Shown here: positions 25,001-32,983 of the stretch, piece after piece
Layout of the letters: each line of letters begins with the position of its first letter
How positions within the stretch are numbered: position 1 is the stretch's first letter
Translations under genes and position numbers: made by a program
DNA from: Opitutaceae bacterium
GTDB taxonomy: Bacteria > Verrucomicrobiota > Verrucomicrobiia > Opitutales > Opitutaceae
DNA: 37,652 nucleotides
Reading direction: 5' to 3'
Assembly (NCBI GenBank): GCA_947474995.1
Contig: CANJNJ010000041.1
Span: forward strand, 1 to 37,652
Notes under the pieces: generated by a model
What the model was told of the DNA's origin: nothing
Databases searched by the model: none
What the model saw: only the letters and a program-made list of their open reading frames with translations

Positions 25001-25233
25001 CCATCCTGATGACCGCGACGGTCACCGCGCTGGGCCTGCTCCCGCTGGCGCTGAAGAGTGGCGAGGCGGGCTGTGAAATCGAAGGACCCATGGCCCTCGT
25101 GATTCTCGGCGGATTGTCGACCTCGACCCTGCTCAATCTGCTCGTGCTGCCGACCCTGGCCCTGCGCTTCGGCCGGTTCGGCCTGCACACCGGTGATGAA
25201 GACTCATCGGCGGCCGCCTCGATCACTCCTTAG
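22087..25233 (+). CDS. RND efflux pump, heavy-metal (CusA/CzcA-like) class
   Basis: The 1048-aa inner-membrane pump has the 12-helix RND plan with two large periplasmic loops. Family features: [30 protein letters not shown] after TM1, [24 protein letters not shown] in the porter domain, and a TM4 segment [15 protein letters not shown] with the Asp and Glu used in proton relay. A [17 protein letters not shown] motif falls where CusA has its metal-binding Met/Glu, and there is a C-terminal half duplication ([17 protein letters not shown]). It should expel a substrate, probably a metal ion or a related compound, using the proton gradient together with the genes at 21121 and 19610. The methionine of the CusA copper site appears replaced here, so the metal is open. 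Confidence 0.93.
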   Translation: [1048 protein letters not shown]

Positions 25234-25292
25234 CCCGGAAAATTCCTACTGCGGTGCACGCCGCGCCCGAAAGCGAGCGGAGTTCTTTGGCC

Positions 25293-25392
25293 ACAGATTT
25301 CACCGATGGGCACAGATGCCGGGGAGTTGTTTGTACTGGTGCCCATCTGTGTAATTTCGGGCTAACCGAATTGAAGGATCGGGCTAACCCGA
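25293..25392. repeat. CACAGAT-type hairpin and small terminator-like stem between convergent genes
   Basis: CACAGATTTCACC (25293-25305) and GGTGCCCATCTGTG (25339-25352) are imperfect complements; a second GGGCACAGATG lies within. A smaller stem TCGGG/CCCGA with a CTAA loop is at 25379-25392. The repeat resembles the CACAGAG hairpin inside the long repeat at 750-846 in style but not in exact sequence. Together they separate the pump gene from the convergent 438-aa gene. Confidence 0.55.
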
Positions 25393-25394
25393 CG

Positions 25395-26711
25395 TCACTT
25401 CTTGGCCGGCACCACCGACGGCACCACGATCGCCGGCGCATTCGGATCAAAGGCCGGCGCCTTCGCTTCGACGGCCGGGGCGTAGGGATCGAAAATTGGT
25501 TTCTTCGCGGCCCGGGCGGGCGCTTTCGGTTCGACGGCCGGCGCGTTGGGATCAAACAAAGGCCGGCCACCCTCCTTCTTCGCGGGCGTATCCGGACCCA
25601 CCGACTTGCCGTCCGCCGGCACCGCGGCGGCGTCAGGACCGACGATCGGCTTGGGGGTCTCGTCCACGGCCTGCATTCCCGACCGTTTCTGAACCTCCTT
25701 GGCCACCGCGATAATATAATCCCGCGCCTGCTTCATCAGCTGCCGGACTTCGGCCATCGCGCTCGCCTCGCCAAAAATAAAATACGGGGCGGATTGAAAA
25801 TGATCGAGACTGTCGCCGACAAAGGGGTGATTCGCCGAGCGCAGGGCGGTGAGCGGTGGCTGCAGGCGCCATTGCCAGCCGCTCCGTTTGGCTTCGAACG
25901 GCAAGCGGATTACCAGCGTCTCGCCTTCGCGATGGGACACCTGGAGCAGCAGCGGCAACTCGGGCGGCGGCGGGCCCTGCCCCGGCGGAAAAATGTTAAA
26001 CTTCAAGTCCCGCTGCCGCGCCAGTTGCAGGCTCTCCTGCAGCTGCCGGTAGGCTGCGGTGCCATTGGTGACCGCCGGGATGTAGAGGGGTTTGCGCAAC
26101 GTCAGCGTCACCGCCGCGGCATAGCGAATGTGCTGGGAGTCGATCTGATCGGTTTCCTCGTACGTCACGCTGTCCGTCTGCAGCGGCTGGCGCGTACTCG
26201 AATAAAAAGCAACGACATCACCCGGGAGATCTTGAATGTGCGCCTCGAGCGCCTCAGGCGTGGGCGCGCGGTAAACGACTAGGGTCACGGTAAAATGCAA
26301 CGCGACGAGCGCGACCGCGAGGACGCCCGCCAACTTGGCGTAGCGTTTGCGGCGTTCCCGCTTTTCCTCGCGCGCCACGGCCGCGCGCTGCATGGCCGTG
26401 ACGAACGGCGCGCTGGTCACCGCGGGCGCGGCATATTCCTCCGCCAACTTCTTCAGCGCCGCCGCCAGCTCGTCCGAAACGGCGGACTCGCGCGCTGGAG
26501 CCGGTGGCGTAAACGGAATCGGACCCTTGGGCGCCGGCGCGGCGCCAGCCTTTCGTCCGGAGAACGCCGACGCGGCCGAGCCGGCCTTCGGCGTTTGCGC
26601 GGCTGGCTTGGAAGCCGGTTGGGCGGAAGCGGGCCCAGCGGGCGGGCGGGCGCCGCCTTGCTCGGCAAAATACTTTCCCCATGGCTGCTTCTTTTCGGGC
26701 GGCTCGCTCAA
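25395..26711 (-). CDS. Single-pass membrane protein of unknown function with C-terminal FDPxAP repeats
   Basis: The 438-aa frame begins at TTG 26711 (MSEPPEKKQPWGKYF); I found no better upstream start. Parts: a Pro/Ala-rich cytoplasmic region (residues 1-75), a charged helix ending in REEKRERRKR, one membrane helix at ~124-148, and an alpha/beta outer domain (~150-350) including a KFNIFPPGQGPPPPELPLLLQVSHREG segment. The tail has three tandem copies of a roughly 15-24-residue unit (LFDPNAPAVEPKAPA, IFDPYAPAVEAKAPA, AFDPNAPAIVVP). I do not recognise the family. The outer domain may bind something at the cell surface or periplasm. It is convergent with the RND pump and divergent from the MFS gene. 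Confidence 0.75.
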   Translation of the reverse strand: MSEPPEKKQPWGKYFAEQGGARPPAGPASAQPASKPAAQTPKAGSAASAFSGRKAGAAPAPKGPIPFTPPAPARESAVSDELAAALKKLAEEYAAPAVTSAPFVTAMQRAAVAREEKRERRKRYAKLAGVLAVALVALHFTVTLVVYRAPTPEALEAHIQDLPGDVVAFYSSTRQPLQTDSVTYEETDQIDSQHIRYAAAVTLTLRKPLYIPAVTNGTAAYRQLQESLQLARQRDLKFNIFPPGQGPPPPELPLLLQVSHREGETLVIRLPFEAKRSGWQWRLQPPLTALRSANHPFVGDSLDHFQSAPYFIFGEASAMAEVRQLMKQARDYIIAVAKEVQKRSGMQAVDETPKPIVGPDAAAVPADGKSVGPDTPAKKEGGRPLFDPNAPAVEPKAPARAAKKPIFDPYAPAVEAKAPAFDPNAPAIVVPSVVPAKK

Positions 26712-27181
26712 GGCAGCCTACCAACAGGCCCAAGGAGGAAGGCACTTCAAACAAAAAACTAGTCCAACGGTCGTTCTCCGAGAAAGACCCGGATTTTTAC
26801 ACCTGATAACGGCGGCAACCGAGAGGGTCGGTCTCGAATGGCGCACCGCCTCTTTTTCCGAGCGCAGTCCCGGACCAAGGCCTGGCGCGGCGCACGCCGC
26901 AACCAAACTCAAGTCGCCAGATTTTTTTCACCGGCGGCCAACCCGAGAACGAGCCGAGACCCATTCCTCCGCCTGACCTCGGTTCGTACTCCTGTAGAAT
27001 CCAGGGGCTTGGGCCAAAGCCCCTTCGCCACTCCTGGTGGTTTTGAAATTCCCCGTGACGTGCGGCGACTCTACAAAGCAGTAGGGCAAGAACTCGCGGG
27101 CAATCGCCGGCCGGTCAGGGCGGCGAGCTTGCACCGAATCAAACGCGCTGGCTTGCTCGGGTTGACCACCCGCTTTCCCTC
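26712..27181. other. Gene-free spacer between divergent genes, with one hairpin
   Basis: No convincing gene is present in this 470-nt gap. GGGGCTT (27004-27010) and AAGCCCC (27017-27023) form a 7-bp stem with a 6-nt loop, possibly a relic of another palindrome. The region must hold the promoters of both flanking genes, but no clear -35/-10 pair was recognised. Confidence 0.5.
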
Positions 27182-28534
27182 ATGTCGACCAACCCGCCCG
27201 CACCCCCGACTGACAAACGCCTGTTCGCCGTCCTCGCGGCCGCGGCCCTGGGCTGGATGTTCGACGGCCTCGAGATGGGGATGTTTCCGCTGATCGCCCG
27301 ACCCGCGCTGCAACATATGCAGGCCACCCAGGGAGCCGTGGTCACCGACTCGTTTGTCGGACTTTGGATGGGCTACGTGACCGCTGCGTTTCTGCTCGGG
27401 GCGGCGGGCGGCGGGGTCTTGTTCGGCTGGCTGGGAGACAAAATCGGCCGGGTCCGGGCGATGGCGCTGAGCATTCTCTGTTATTCGTTGTTCACCGGAC
27501 TGGTTTATTTCGCGACCGAGCCCTGGCACTTGCTGGTCACCCGCTTTGTCGCCGCCTTCGGCATGGGCGGGGAGTGGTCGCTCGGAGTGGCGCTCGTGAT
27601 GGAGGTGTGGCCCGAGAAACACCGCCCGATCCTGGCCGGCGTGATCGGCGCCGCAGCGAATGTGGGCTATGTCCTCATCGCAGTCATCGGGGTCGGATTC
27701 ACGATCACCACCGACTCCTGGCGCTGGGTCGCGCTGGTAGGCGCCGCGCCTGCGCTCCTGACCTTTGGGATTCTCGCCTTCGTGCCGGAGTCCGAACGCT
27801 GGCAGGAAGCCCAAAAGGATTCCCCGGGCAAACCGCTGCGCGAAGTCCTGCGGCCGCCGTTGCTCAAGGCCACCCTGCTCGCGACTCTTTTTTCCTCCGT
27901 CGCCCTCATCGGCACCTGGGGTTCCGTACAATGGCTGCCACTCTGGGCCGATCAAATGGCCCAGGAACAGTCGGTCACTGCGGCGCGAGCCGAGCTCGGT
28001 CGCTCCAGCGCCAGCGCTCCGGTCACCGAGGCGGCCGTCGTGAAGCGCGCGACGGAGCTCAAGGACAACCGCGCGAAGGCCTACACCCAGGGGGCTTCGG
28101 CGGTCGGCGCCATTTTCGGCTGCCTGCTCGGGGCCTGGATGGGCGGACGCTTTGGGCGCCGGCCCGCGTATTTCCTCCTTTGCCTCGTGTCCCTACTGAG
28201 TTGCGGCTGGCTCTTCCACTCCTTCCACACCTACGACCTGAGCTTCCTCATCCTGACCTTTGTCATTGGGGGATTCTCCGCCGCGTTTTATGGCTGGCTG
28301 CCCCTGTACCTGCCGGAACTTTTCCCGACCCGGGTGCGGGCCACGGGTCAGGGGCTGTCCTTCAATTCCGGGCGCATTCTCGCCGCTGTTGGCGCCGTGC
28401 AGATGGGCAGCCTGATGCAGCATTTCGGGGGCAGCTACGCCAAGGCCGGAGCCGTGATCACGTTGATTTACATCGTCGGCATGGGCGTGATCTGGCTCGC
28501 GCCGGAAACCAAGGGCCGGCCGCTGCCGGAGTGA
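27182..28534 (+). CDS. MFS transporter (sugar-acid/aromatic-acid:proton symporter-like)
   Basis: A 450-aa, 12-helix transporter. The N-terminal half shows LGWMFDGLEMGMFPLI (the D-G-x-E motif of TM1 in sialate, hexuronate and aromatic-acid carriers) and GWLGDKIGRVRAM, the signature loop between TM2 and TM3. GMGGEWSLGVALVMEVWPEKHRP is the TM5-type motif. The corresponding loop in the second half is GGRFGRRPAY, and LPELFPTRVRATGQGLSFNSGRI follows. ATG 27182 is the start. Family knowledge: proton-coupled uptake of organic acids or sugar acids across the inner membrane. The enzymes 3-8 kb downstream (aldolase-like and racemase-like) fit a sugar-acid theme, but co-regulation is not shown. Confidence 0.88.
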   Translation: MSTNPPAPPTDKRLFAVLAAAALGWMFDGLEMGMFPLIARPALQHMQATQGAVVTDSFVGLWMGYVTAAFLLGAAGGGVLFGWLGDKIGRVRAMALSILCYSLFTGLVYFATEPWHLLVTRFVAAFGMGGEWSLGVALVMEVWPEKHRPILAGVIGAAANVGYVLIAVIGVGFTITTDSWRWVALVGAAPALLTFGILAFVPESERWQEAQKDSPGKPLREVLRPPLLKATLLATLFSSVALIGTWGSVQWLPLWADQMAQEQSVTAARAELGRSSASAPVTEAAVVKRATELKDNRAKAYTQGASAVGAIFGCLLGAWMGGRFGRRPAYFLLCLVSLLSCGWLFHSFHTYDLSFLILTFVIGGFSAAFYGWLPLYLPELFPTRVRATGQGLSFNSGRILAAVGAVQMGSLMQHFGGSYAKAGAVITLIYIVGMGVIWLAPETKGRPLPE

Positions 28535-28587
28535 GCGGCGATCGTATCGGCCAACTATCGGCCACGCCCGCCGGGTGGGCCAGAGGC

Positions 28588-29022
28588 TAGCCCGTATCCC
28601 TCACGCTTTTCGCGAAGATGTTTTTGTCCCAGAGCGCACCGAGGTCGGGCCCCGAGTTCACCGAGCCAAACCCGCTGTCTTACTCGGTGGTTTCTGTGGC
28701 TGGGCTCCGTGTCCTCTGTGACTCCTGCCTTGGTTTGATTCAGGTGTGCTAATATCGATCCGGATCGTTCAGGTTTACGACGATTTCCAAGCCCCAAACC
28801 AGTGCACCGGAGACCAAACCGAGGACAAGCCGAGCTCGATCCCGGCCATTCCGATTTCTCCGGTCTCTGCCCGGCCTCGGATTGAACTCCTGGGCCTAGC
28901 CAGGGTGGTTCGTTCCACGATTTCGAGGCGCCACCCGGTCGAGGAATCATTTCCGGACCGCCGGTCAATGTTTTGGCGGCTCCTTTGGTTGCGGCCCCGC
29001 GCCACGTTAGGAATTTTCCGGG
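28588..29022. repeat. Long dispersed non-coding repeat, copy B
   Basis: This is the partner of 712-1165, in direct orientation 28 kb away. The hairpin arms corresponding to 750-767 and 829-846 are at 28626-28643 and 28705-28722. The core 28778-28892 has two differences from copy A. Both end near GAATTTTCCGGG. It lies between the convergent ends of the MFS gene and the 851-aa gene. A 137-codon leftward frame runs across it but is not kept in copy A beyond 81 codons. Confidence 0.85.
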
Positions 29023-29028
29023 CTAGGA

Positions 29029-29078
29029 TCGATCTCACGATCCATTGGCCGCGCACGGAGTGCACGGCCCACCCGGTA
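29029..29078. repeat. Half-copy of the TCGATCTCACG-loop palindrome family
   Basis: TCGATCTCACG (29029-29039) and a 32-nt block (29047-29078) match exactly the loop and right arm of the palindrome at 34453-34533 (its right arm and flank at 34507-34538). The left arm is absent; the preceding sequence is the end of long repeat copy B. It appears to be a truncated or broken copy. Confidence 0.75.
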
Positions 29079-29121
29079 CGTTCGGCGGTCTGAATTTTCC
29101 GGCCGCGCAGGATCGTTCCAA

Positions 29122-31677
29122 CTAGTGCGCGGCCGCGGAGAGCGTTTGCACGAGCTCTTCGAGATCGGTGTCGGTCCACGGCTCGTCACGCTTCGCCGTG
29201 TCGCGACGGGCGGCGACGACGGTCGCCAAGGATACGGGATCTGCATCGTGGCCCCACGAGCGGCGCACAAACGTGAGGACACCCGCGATCGCGGTGTCGT
29301 CGAGCATCGCCTTCCACGGCGGCATGATCAGATTCTGCTGCGTTTTTCCGTTGAGCACGATCCGCGACAGAATCCGCGGATCGCCCAGCACCCAGCGCGA
29401 GTAAACCAATGACGGCGCGAGACCCGGGAGACCCTGGCCGTTCGGTTGATGACAGGCCGCGCACAGGGTCGCGAACTGCGTCTTGCCCTTTTCGAAGAGT
29501 TCCTGCTCCGCGGCGCTCAGGGGCTTCATCACCGCCATGACGGATCCCGCTTTGCCCGGCCATTTCAACGAGCCGAGCAGTTGCTGCGCGGCCGCCCCGA
29601 ACGGCGTGTCCTGGCGGGCCGCGAGCGCCAGCAGCGGTTTTGGCTCGGCGGGCAGCGACGCGGCGAATTCCTTCCCCTCGGCTGACTTGGGCAGAAAGTA
29701 CCGCACGCCCGCCAGCACTGCCGTGCGCGCCCAATCCGGCGCGTTGTCCGCCGCAGCCAGCGTGAGCACGCGGTCAATCGACGCAGCCTGCCCGCCTTTC
29801 AGCACCGCACTCGTCGCAAACTTCACAGTGTCGCTGCTGTTGTTCGCCGCCGCGGGATCCCGCCCGAGCGCCTCGATCATTGCCGCTTCCCGACCCGCCA
29901 GTCCGCTCACCACCGCACCCGCCAAAAACGGCTGGCGGCCGGCCGCGACCACAAGTGTCCGCAGGGCCTCGTCGCCCACGGGCGTCTTTAACGCACCGAG
30001 CGAAAGCGCCAGCTGGATCCGTACCTCAGACTCCGTCCGCGACTTCACCAGGGCCACGACGCGCCCGGCAATCTCGTCGCCACCCGGTTTGGAAAAAAAG
30101 GCTTCCGCCACCCGGATTCCTCCCACCACCACGCGCGGATCGGCATCCGCCAGCGCCGCCAGCGTCGTCGCCGCGTCCAGTGCCCGACTGCCGTCCAGCG
30201 TCCACAGCGCGTGCAAACGACCGAGCGGATTTTGACCCTTCGTCGCCAGCTCGCGCAGCGCGGTGGCCACCGCCGGATTCGTCGCGGCCACTCGGCGCTC
30301 GACGAGCAGTCGCTGGGCCATATCGCGCGTCCAGCCATTTAAATCGCTGAGCGCCTTGACCCACTCCAACGGCGGCGCCTTGGCCAGCGTCAGATTGAGA
30401 TTCAACCGGGGCGCACCGTCCGGCACCACGCGCCAGATGCGGCCGCAGTCGATGGGCTGCTCAAGTTTGCGCTCCAGAATTTCTTTGCGCAGGTACGAGG
30501 TAACGTAGAGCCGATCCTGAATCACGCCGCGATACATGTCCACGATCCAAAGCGCGCCGTCCGGTCCGTTGAAGAGATTGACCGGCCGGAAACGTTCATC
30601 GGTCGAGGTCATGAACTCCTTGCCCTCATAAGCGTTGGCTCCCACGACCGCGCCGCCTTTTTCGGTCAGCTTGATTCGCTTCAGCAAATGTCCGGTCGGC
30701 TCGGAGAGGAACGCGTCGCCATAGAACTCCTTCGGAAACAGCGCGCCGCGATAAACCACCGGGCCGTTGGCGGCCGTGACCGCATAGAGCTTTCCTTCGG
30801 AATCGAGCGTCTTGTACCCACGATTGATGCCGGTCGTAATCCGACCGGGCCAGACTTTCAAATCAGCGGGCACGAGTTGGACGTTGGCGCCGTCGGCCGT
30901 GAAAGCCGGGTTTCGCTTCAAGTACGGGGCCGGCAATGCATCGAACCGCAGCGGGTCGCTGTTGCTGTTGTGGAAAAGCCGCCCGACGTCGTCCTGCGTG
31001 ATGCCCCACTGGCCGCGCGTGATCGTGTTTTCCCGTGAAAACTTTCCGTCGCCCTCGTATTTGAACCGCACGGTGTGATTCGCGCTGTAGATCCAGTTGT
31101 CCAGGCCCCACATGAGGCCGTTCGGCAGGTGCTCCACGTTACCCGGGCCACCGTAATCGTTCGCGATTTCGACCTGCGTGTCAGCGACGCCATCGCCGTT
31201 GGTATCGCGGGCAAAAAACAATTTCGGCGGTGTCGCAAAGAGCACCCCACCGTCAATGAGCGCAATCGCCCGCGGCAGGACGAGCTTGTCGAGAAACACC
31301 GTGCGCTGGTCCATCCGCCCGTCGCCATTCGTGTCCGTCAGCGTGATAATCCGGCCGATGGGCTCCTTGTCCCCGCGGCCTTCGATGTCGCGCATATAGC
31401 CCGTCATTTCCACCACCCAAAGTTTGCCGTCTGCTCCAAAAGCAATTGCCACCGGCTCCTGCACCAGCGGATCCGCGGCGACGAGTTCGGCGTGAAAGCC
31501 GGGCGGCAACTTGAACGTCTTCGCCTCTTCCTCCGGCGTGAGTGACGGCGCCGGCGGCACAACCCAATGCGCCGGCCGCGGCGGCTGGGTCTCGCCGGCC
31601 TTGTCGCCGTTCTGGGCCAGGAGCGGGACTGCGGTCAGTCCAAGCAAAGGGAGCAGACGGATGAATCGGGACGTCAT
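29122..31677 (-). CDS. PVC-type propeller/HEAT/cytochrome c protein, second type
   Basis: The 851-aa protein has a signal peptide (MTSRFIRLLPLLGLTAVPLLAQ) and a beta-propeller (residues ~50-420) with calcium-loop-like inserts DTNGDGRMDQRT and DTNGDGVADTQV. FNGPDGALWIVDMYRGVIQDRLY is a signature of PVC putative membrane-bound dehydrogenases. HEAT-like helices (~460-710) follow, then a C-terminal class I cytochrome c domain with CAACH at Cys739-His743 and a likely axial Met in LIMPPW. It differs from the 1163-aa protein in having a conventional cytochrome c domain. Role: probably periplasmic oxidation coupled to electron transfer; substrate unknown. The next leftward gene upstream (aldo/keto reductase) is 219 nt away, with direct repeats between. 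Confidence 0.88.
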   Translation of the reverse strand: MTSRFIRLLPLLGLTAVPLLAQNGDKAGETQPPRPAHWVVPPAPSLTPEEEAKTFKLPPGFHAELVAADPLVQEPVAIAFGADGKLWVVEMTGYMRDIEGRGDKEPIGRIITLTDTNGDGRMDQRTVFLDKLVLPRAIALIDGGVLFATPPKLFFARDTNGDGVADTQVEIANDYGGPGNVEHLPNGLMWGLDNWIYSANHTVRFKYEGDGKFSRENTITRGQWGITQDDVGRLFHNSNSDPLRFDALPAPYLKRNPAFTADGANVQLVPADLKVWPGRITTGINRGYKTLDSEGKLYAVTAANGPVVYRGALFPKEFYGDAFLSEPTGHLLKRIKLTEKGGAVVGANAYEGKEFMTSTDERFRPVNLFNGPDGALWIVDMYRGVIQDRLYVTSYLRKEILERKLEQPIDCGRIWRVVPDGAPRLNLNLTLAKAPPLEWVKALSDLNGWTRDMAQRLLVERRVAATNPAVATALRELATKGQNPLGRLHALWTLDGSRALDAATTLAALADADPRVVVGGIRVAEAFFSKPGGDEIAGRVVALVKSRTESEVRIQLALSLGALKTPVGDEALRTLVVAAGRQPFLAGAVVSGLAGREAAMIEALGRDPAAANNSSDTVKFATSAVLKGGQAASIDRVLTLAAADNAPDWARTAVLAGVRYFLPKSAEGKEFAASLPAEPKPLLALAARQDTPFGAAAQQLLGSLKWPGKAGSVMAVMKPLSAAEQELFEKGKTQFATLCAACHQPNGQGLPGLAPSLVYSRWVLGDPRILSRIVLNGKTQQNLIMPPWKAMLDDTAIAGVLTFVRRSWGHDADPVSLATVVAARRDTAKRDEPWTDTDLEELVQTLSAAAH

Positions 31678-31745
31678 GAGGCAATGAGGGACACACCTGA
31701 CGAAAAAGTGTCAATGGTCGGGTGGTGAAGCCGCCGATTCATTCT

Positions 31746-31766
31746 AAGGCATTATCCAAGGCATTA
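31746..31766. promoter_or_regulatory. Direct repeat AAGGCATTA x2, upstream of the 851-aa gene
   Basis: AAGGCATTA occurs at 31746-31754 and 31758-31766, a 12-bp period (about one helical turn), 69-89 nt before the ATG at 31677. This is a possible operator of the 851-aa gene. It could also be part of a dispersed repeat, since the neighbouring sequence is low in complexity. Confidence 0.3.
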
Positions 31767-31896
31767 GCCTCAAAAAACGTAAAAAAGAATGCCAAGACGG
31801 GAAACCGCTGAAAAAATTTCCAAAGCCCCGCTTGGGATGACGATTGATTGGGCTCGTTTTGCGCCTTCTGCGCCTTTTTGCGGCAACCGCCTTGTT

Positions 31897-32880
31897 TCAA
31901 TACACCCCGCGGATATGTGGCGCCACGTCGCTCGTGTAGAAATCATCCAACTTCTTGTGCAACTCGGCACGCAGCATCGGCAGCTCCGATGCGCGCGCAT
32001 TCGCCTTCGCCTGTTCCGGATTCTTCGCGCCCGGGATGATCGCGCTCACCGCGTCGAAATCCAGGCACCAGCGCAGCGCCAGCTCGCTCATCGTGTAACC
32101 CGCGGGCACGAGCGGCTTCAGCGCGTCGGCCAGCTCCACGCCCTTCTCAAAGGGCAAACCGGCGAAGGTCTCGCCCACGTTGAACCGTTTCCCGTCGCGA
32201 TTGAAGTTCCGGTGGTCGTTTTCCGGGAAGGTGGTCGTCTTGGACATCTTGCCTCCGAGCAAACCGCTCGCCAGCGGCAGCCGCACCAACAGGGCCACGT
32301 TTCGTTTCTTCGCTTCGGCGAAGAGCGTCTCGATCGGCTTCCGCCGAAAGACATTGAAGATAATCTGGAGCGAGGCGACGCCCTCCTGGCGCACGCAAAA
32401 ATCCGCCTGTTCCATCGACTCCACACTCATGCCAAAGTCGCGAATCTTCCCCTCGCGCTTCAGTTCGCGCAAATGCTCGATCACCTCGCCCTGTTTCAAC
32501 ACGTCGGTCGGGATGCAGTGAAACTGGGTGAGATCCAGCGCCGCCACGCCCAGCCGGCTGAGCGACGCCTCCGTATGCTGGCGAATCGCCGCGCGGGTAA
32601 AGTTGTCCGGCCAGCCCGGCGGACTGAAACGGCCGAGCTTCGTCGCCACGAAGATCGGCGCCCGTGTTTCCTTCAGGAATTTTCCGATGATGGTCTCGCT
32701 GCGCCCCATCCCGTAGACGTCGGCCGTGTCGAACAGCGTGGTCCCGGCCTCATAAGCCGCGCGGAGCGTCGCCAGGGCTGTTTCCTCGGTGACCTCGCCC
32801 CAGCCCGCGCCGAGTTGCCAGGTGCCCAGGCCCACTTCACCCACCGTCCGTCCCGTCCGCCCGAAAGTCCGTGTTTTCAT
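31897..32880 (-). CDS. Aldo/keto reductase
   Basis: A 327-aa NADPH-dependent-type (alpha/beta)8 oxidoreductase. The catalytic tetrad is visible: Asp51 (FDTADVYG), Tyr56, Lys81 (VATKLG) and His121 (LTQFHCIP). The cofactor-binding end has SAIIPGAKNPEQAKANARA. The closest resemblance is to the cytoplasmic 'general stress/IolS-like' branch. Its substrate (aldehyde, ketose or sugar-derived carbonyl) cannot be read. The start at ATG 32880 agrees with the family opening MKTRTFGRTGRTVGEVGLGTWQ. It is divergent from the LarA-domain gene at 33131, with a palindrome between. Confidence 0.92.
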   Translation of the reverse strand: MKTRTFGRTGRTVGEVGLGTWQLGAGWGEVTEETALATLRAAYEAGTTLFDTADVYGMGRSETIIGKFLKETRAPIFVATKLGRFSPPGWPDNFTRAAIRQHTEASLSRLGVAALDLTQFHCIPTDVLKQGEVIEHLRELKREGKIRDFGMSVESMEQADFCVRQEGVASLQIIFNVFRRKPIETLFAEAKKRNVALLVRLPLASGLLGGKMSKTTTFPENDHRNFNRDGKRFNVGETFAGLPFEKGVELADALKPLVPAGYTMSELALRWCLDFDAVSAIIPGAKNPEQAKANARASELPMLRAELHKKLDDFYTSDVAPHIRGVY

Positions 32881-32983
32881 CGGCGGCGACGTTGGGGCGC
32901 GGTCTTTGCCGAATCAAGTTTCTCGCGCGGATTGAAGTCACGGCGAACAGCGCAGGACTCCTGCCCATTGCGCCAAACCGGCC

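Noticed and set aside
28555-28968. A 137-aa leftward frame in long repeat copy B, partly kept in copy A (81 aa)
   Set aside because: The overlap is limited to the part with near-identical DNA, and both core differences change an amino acid. There is no ribosome-binding site.
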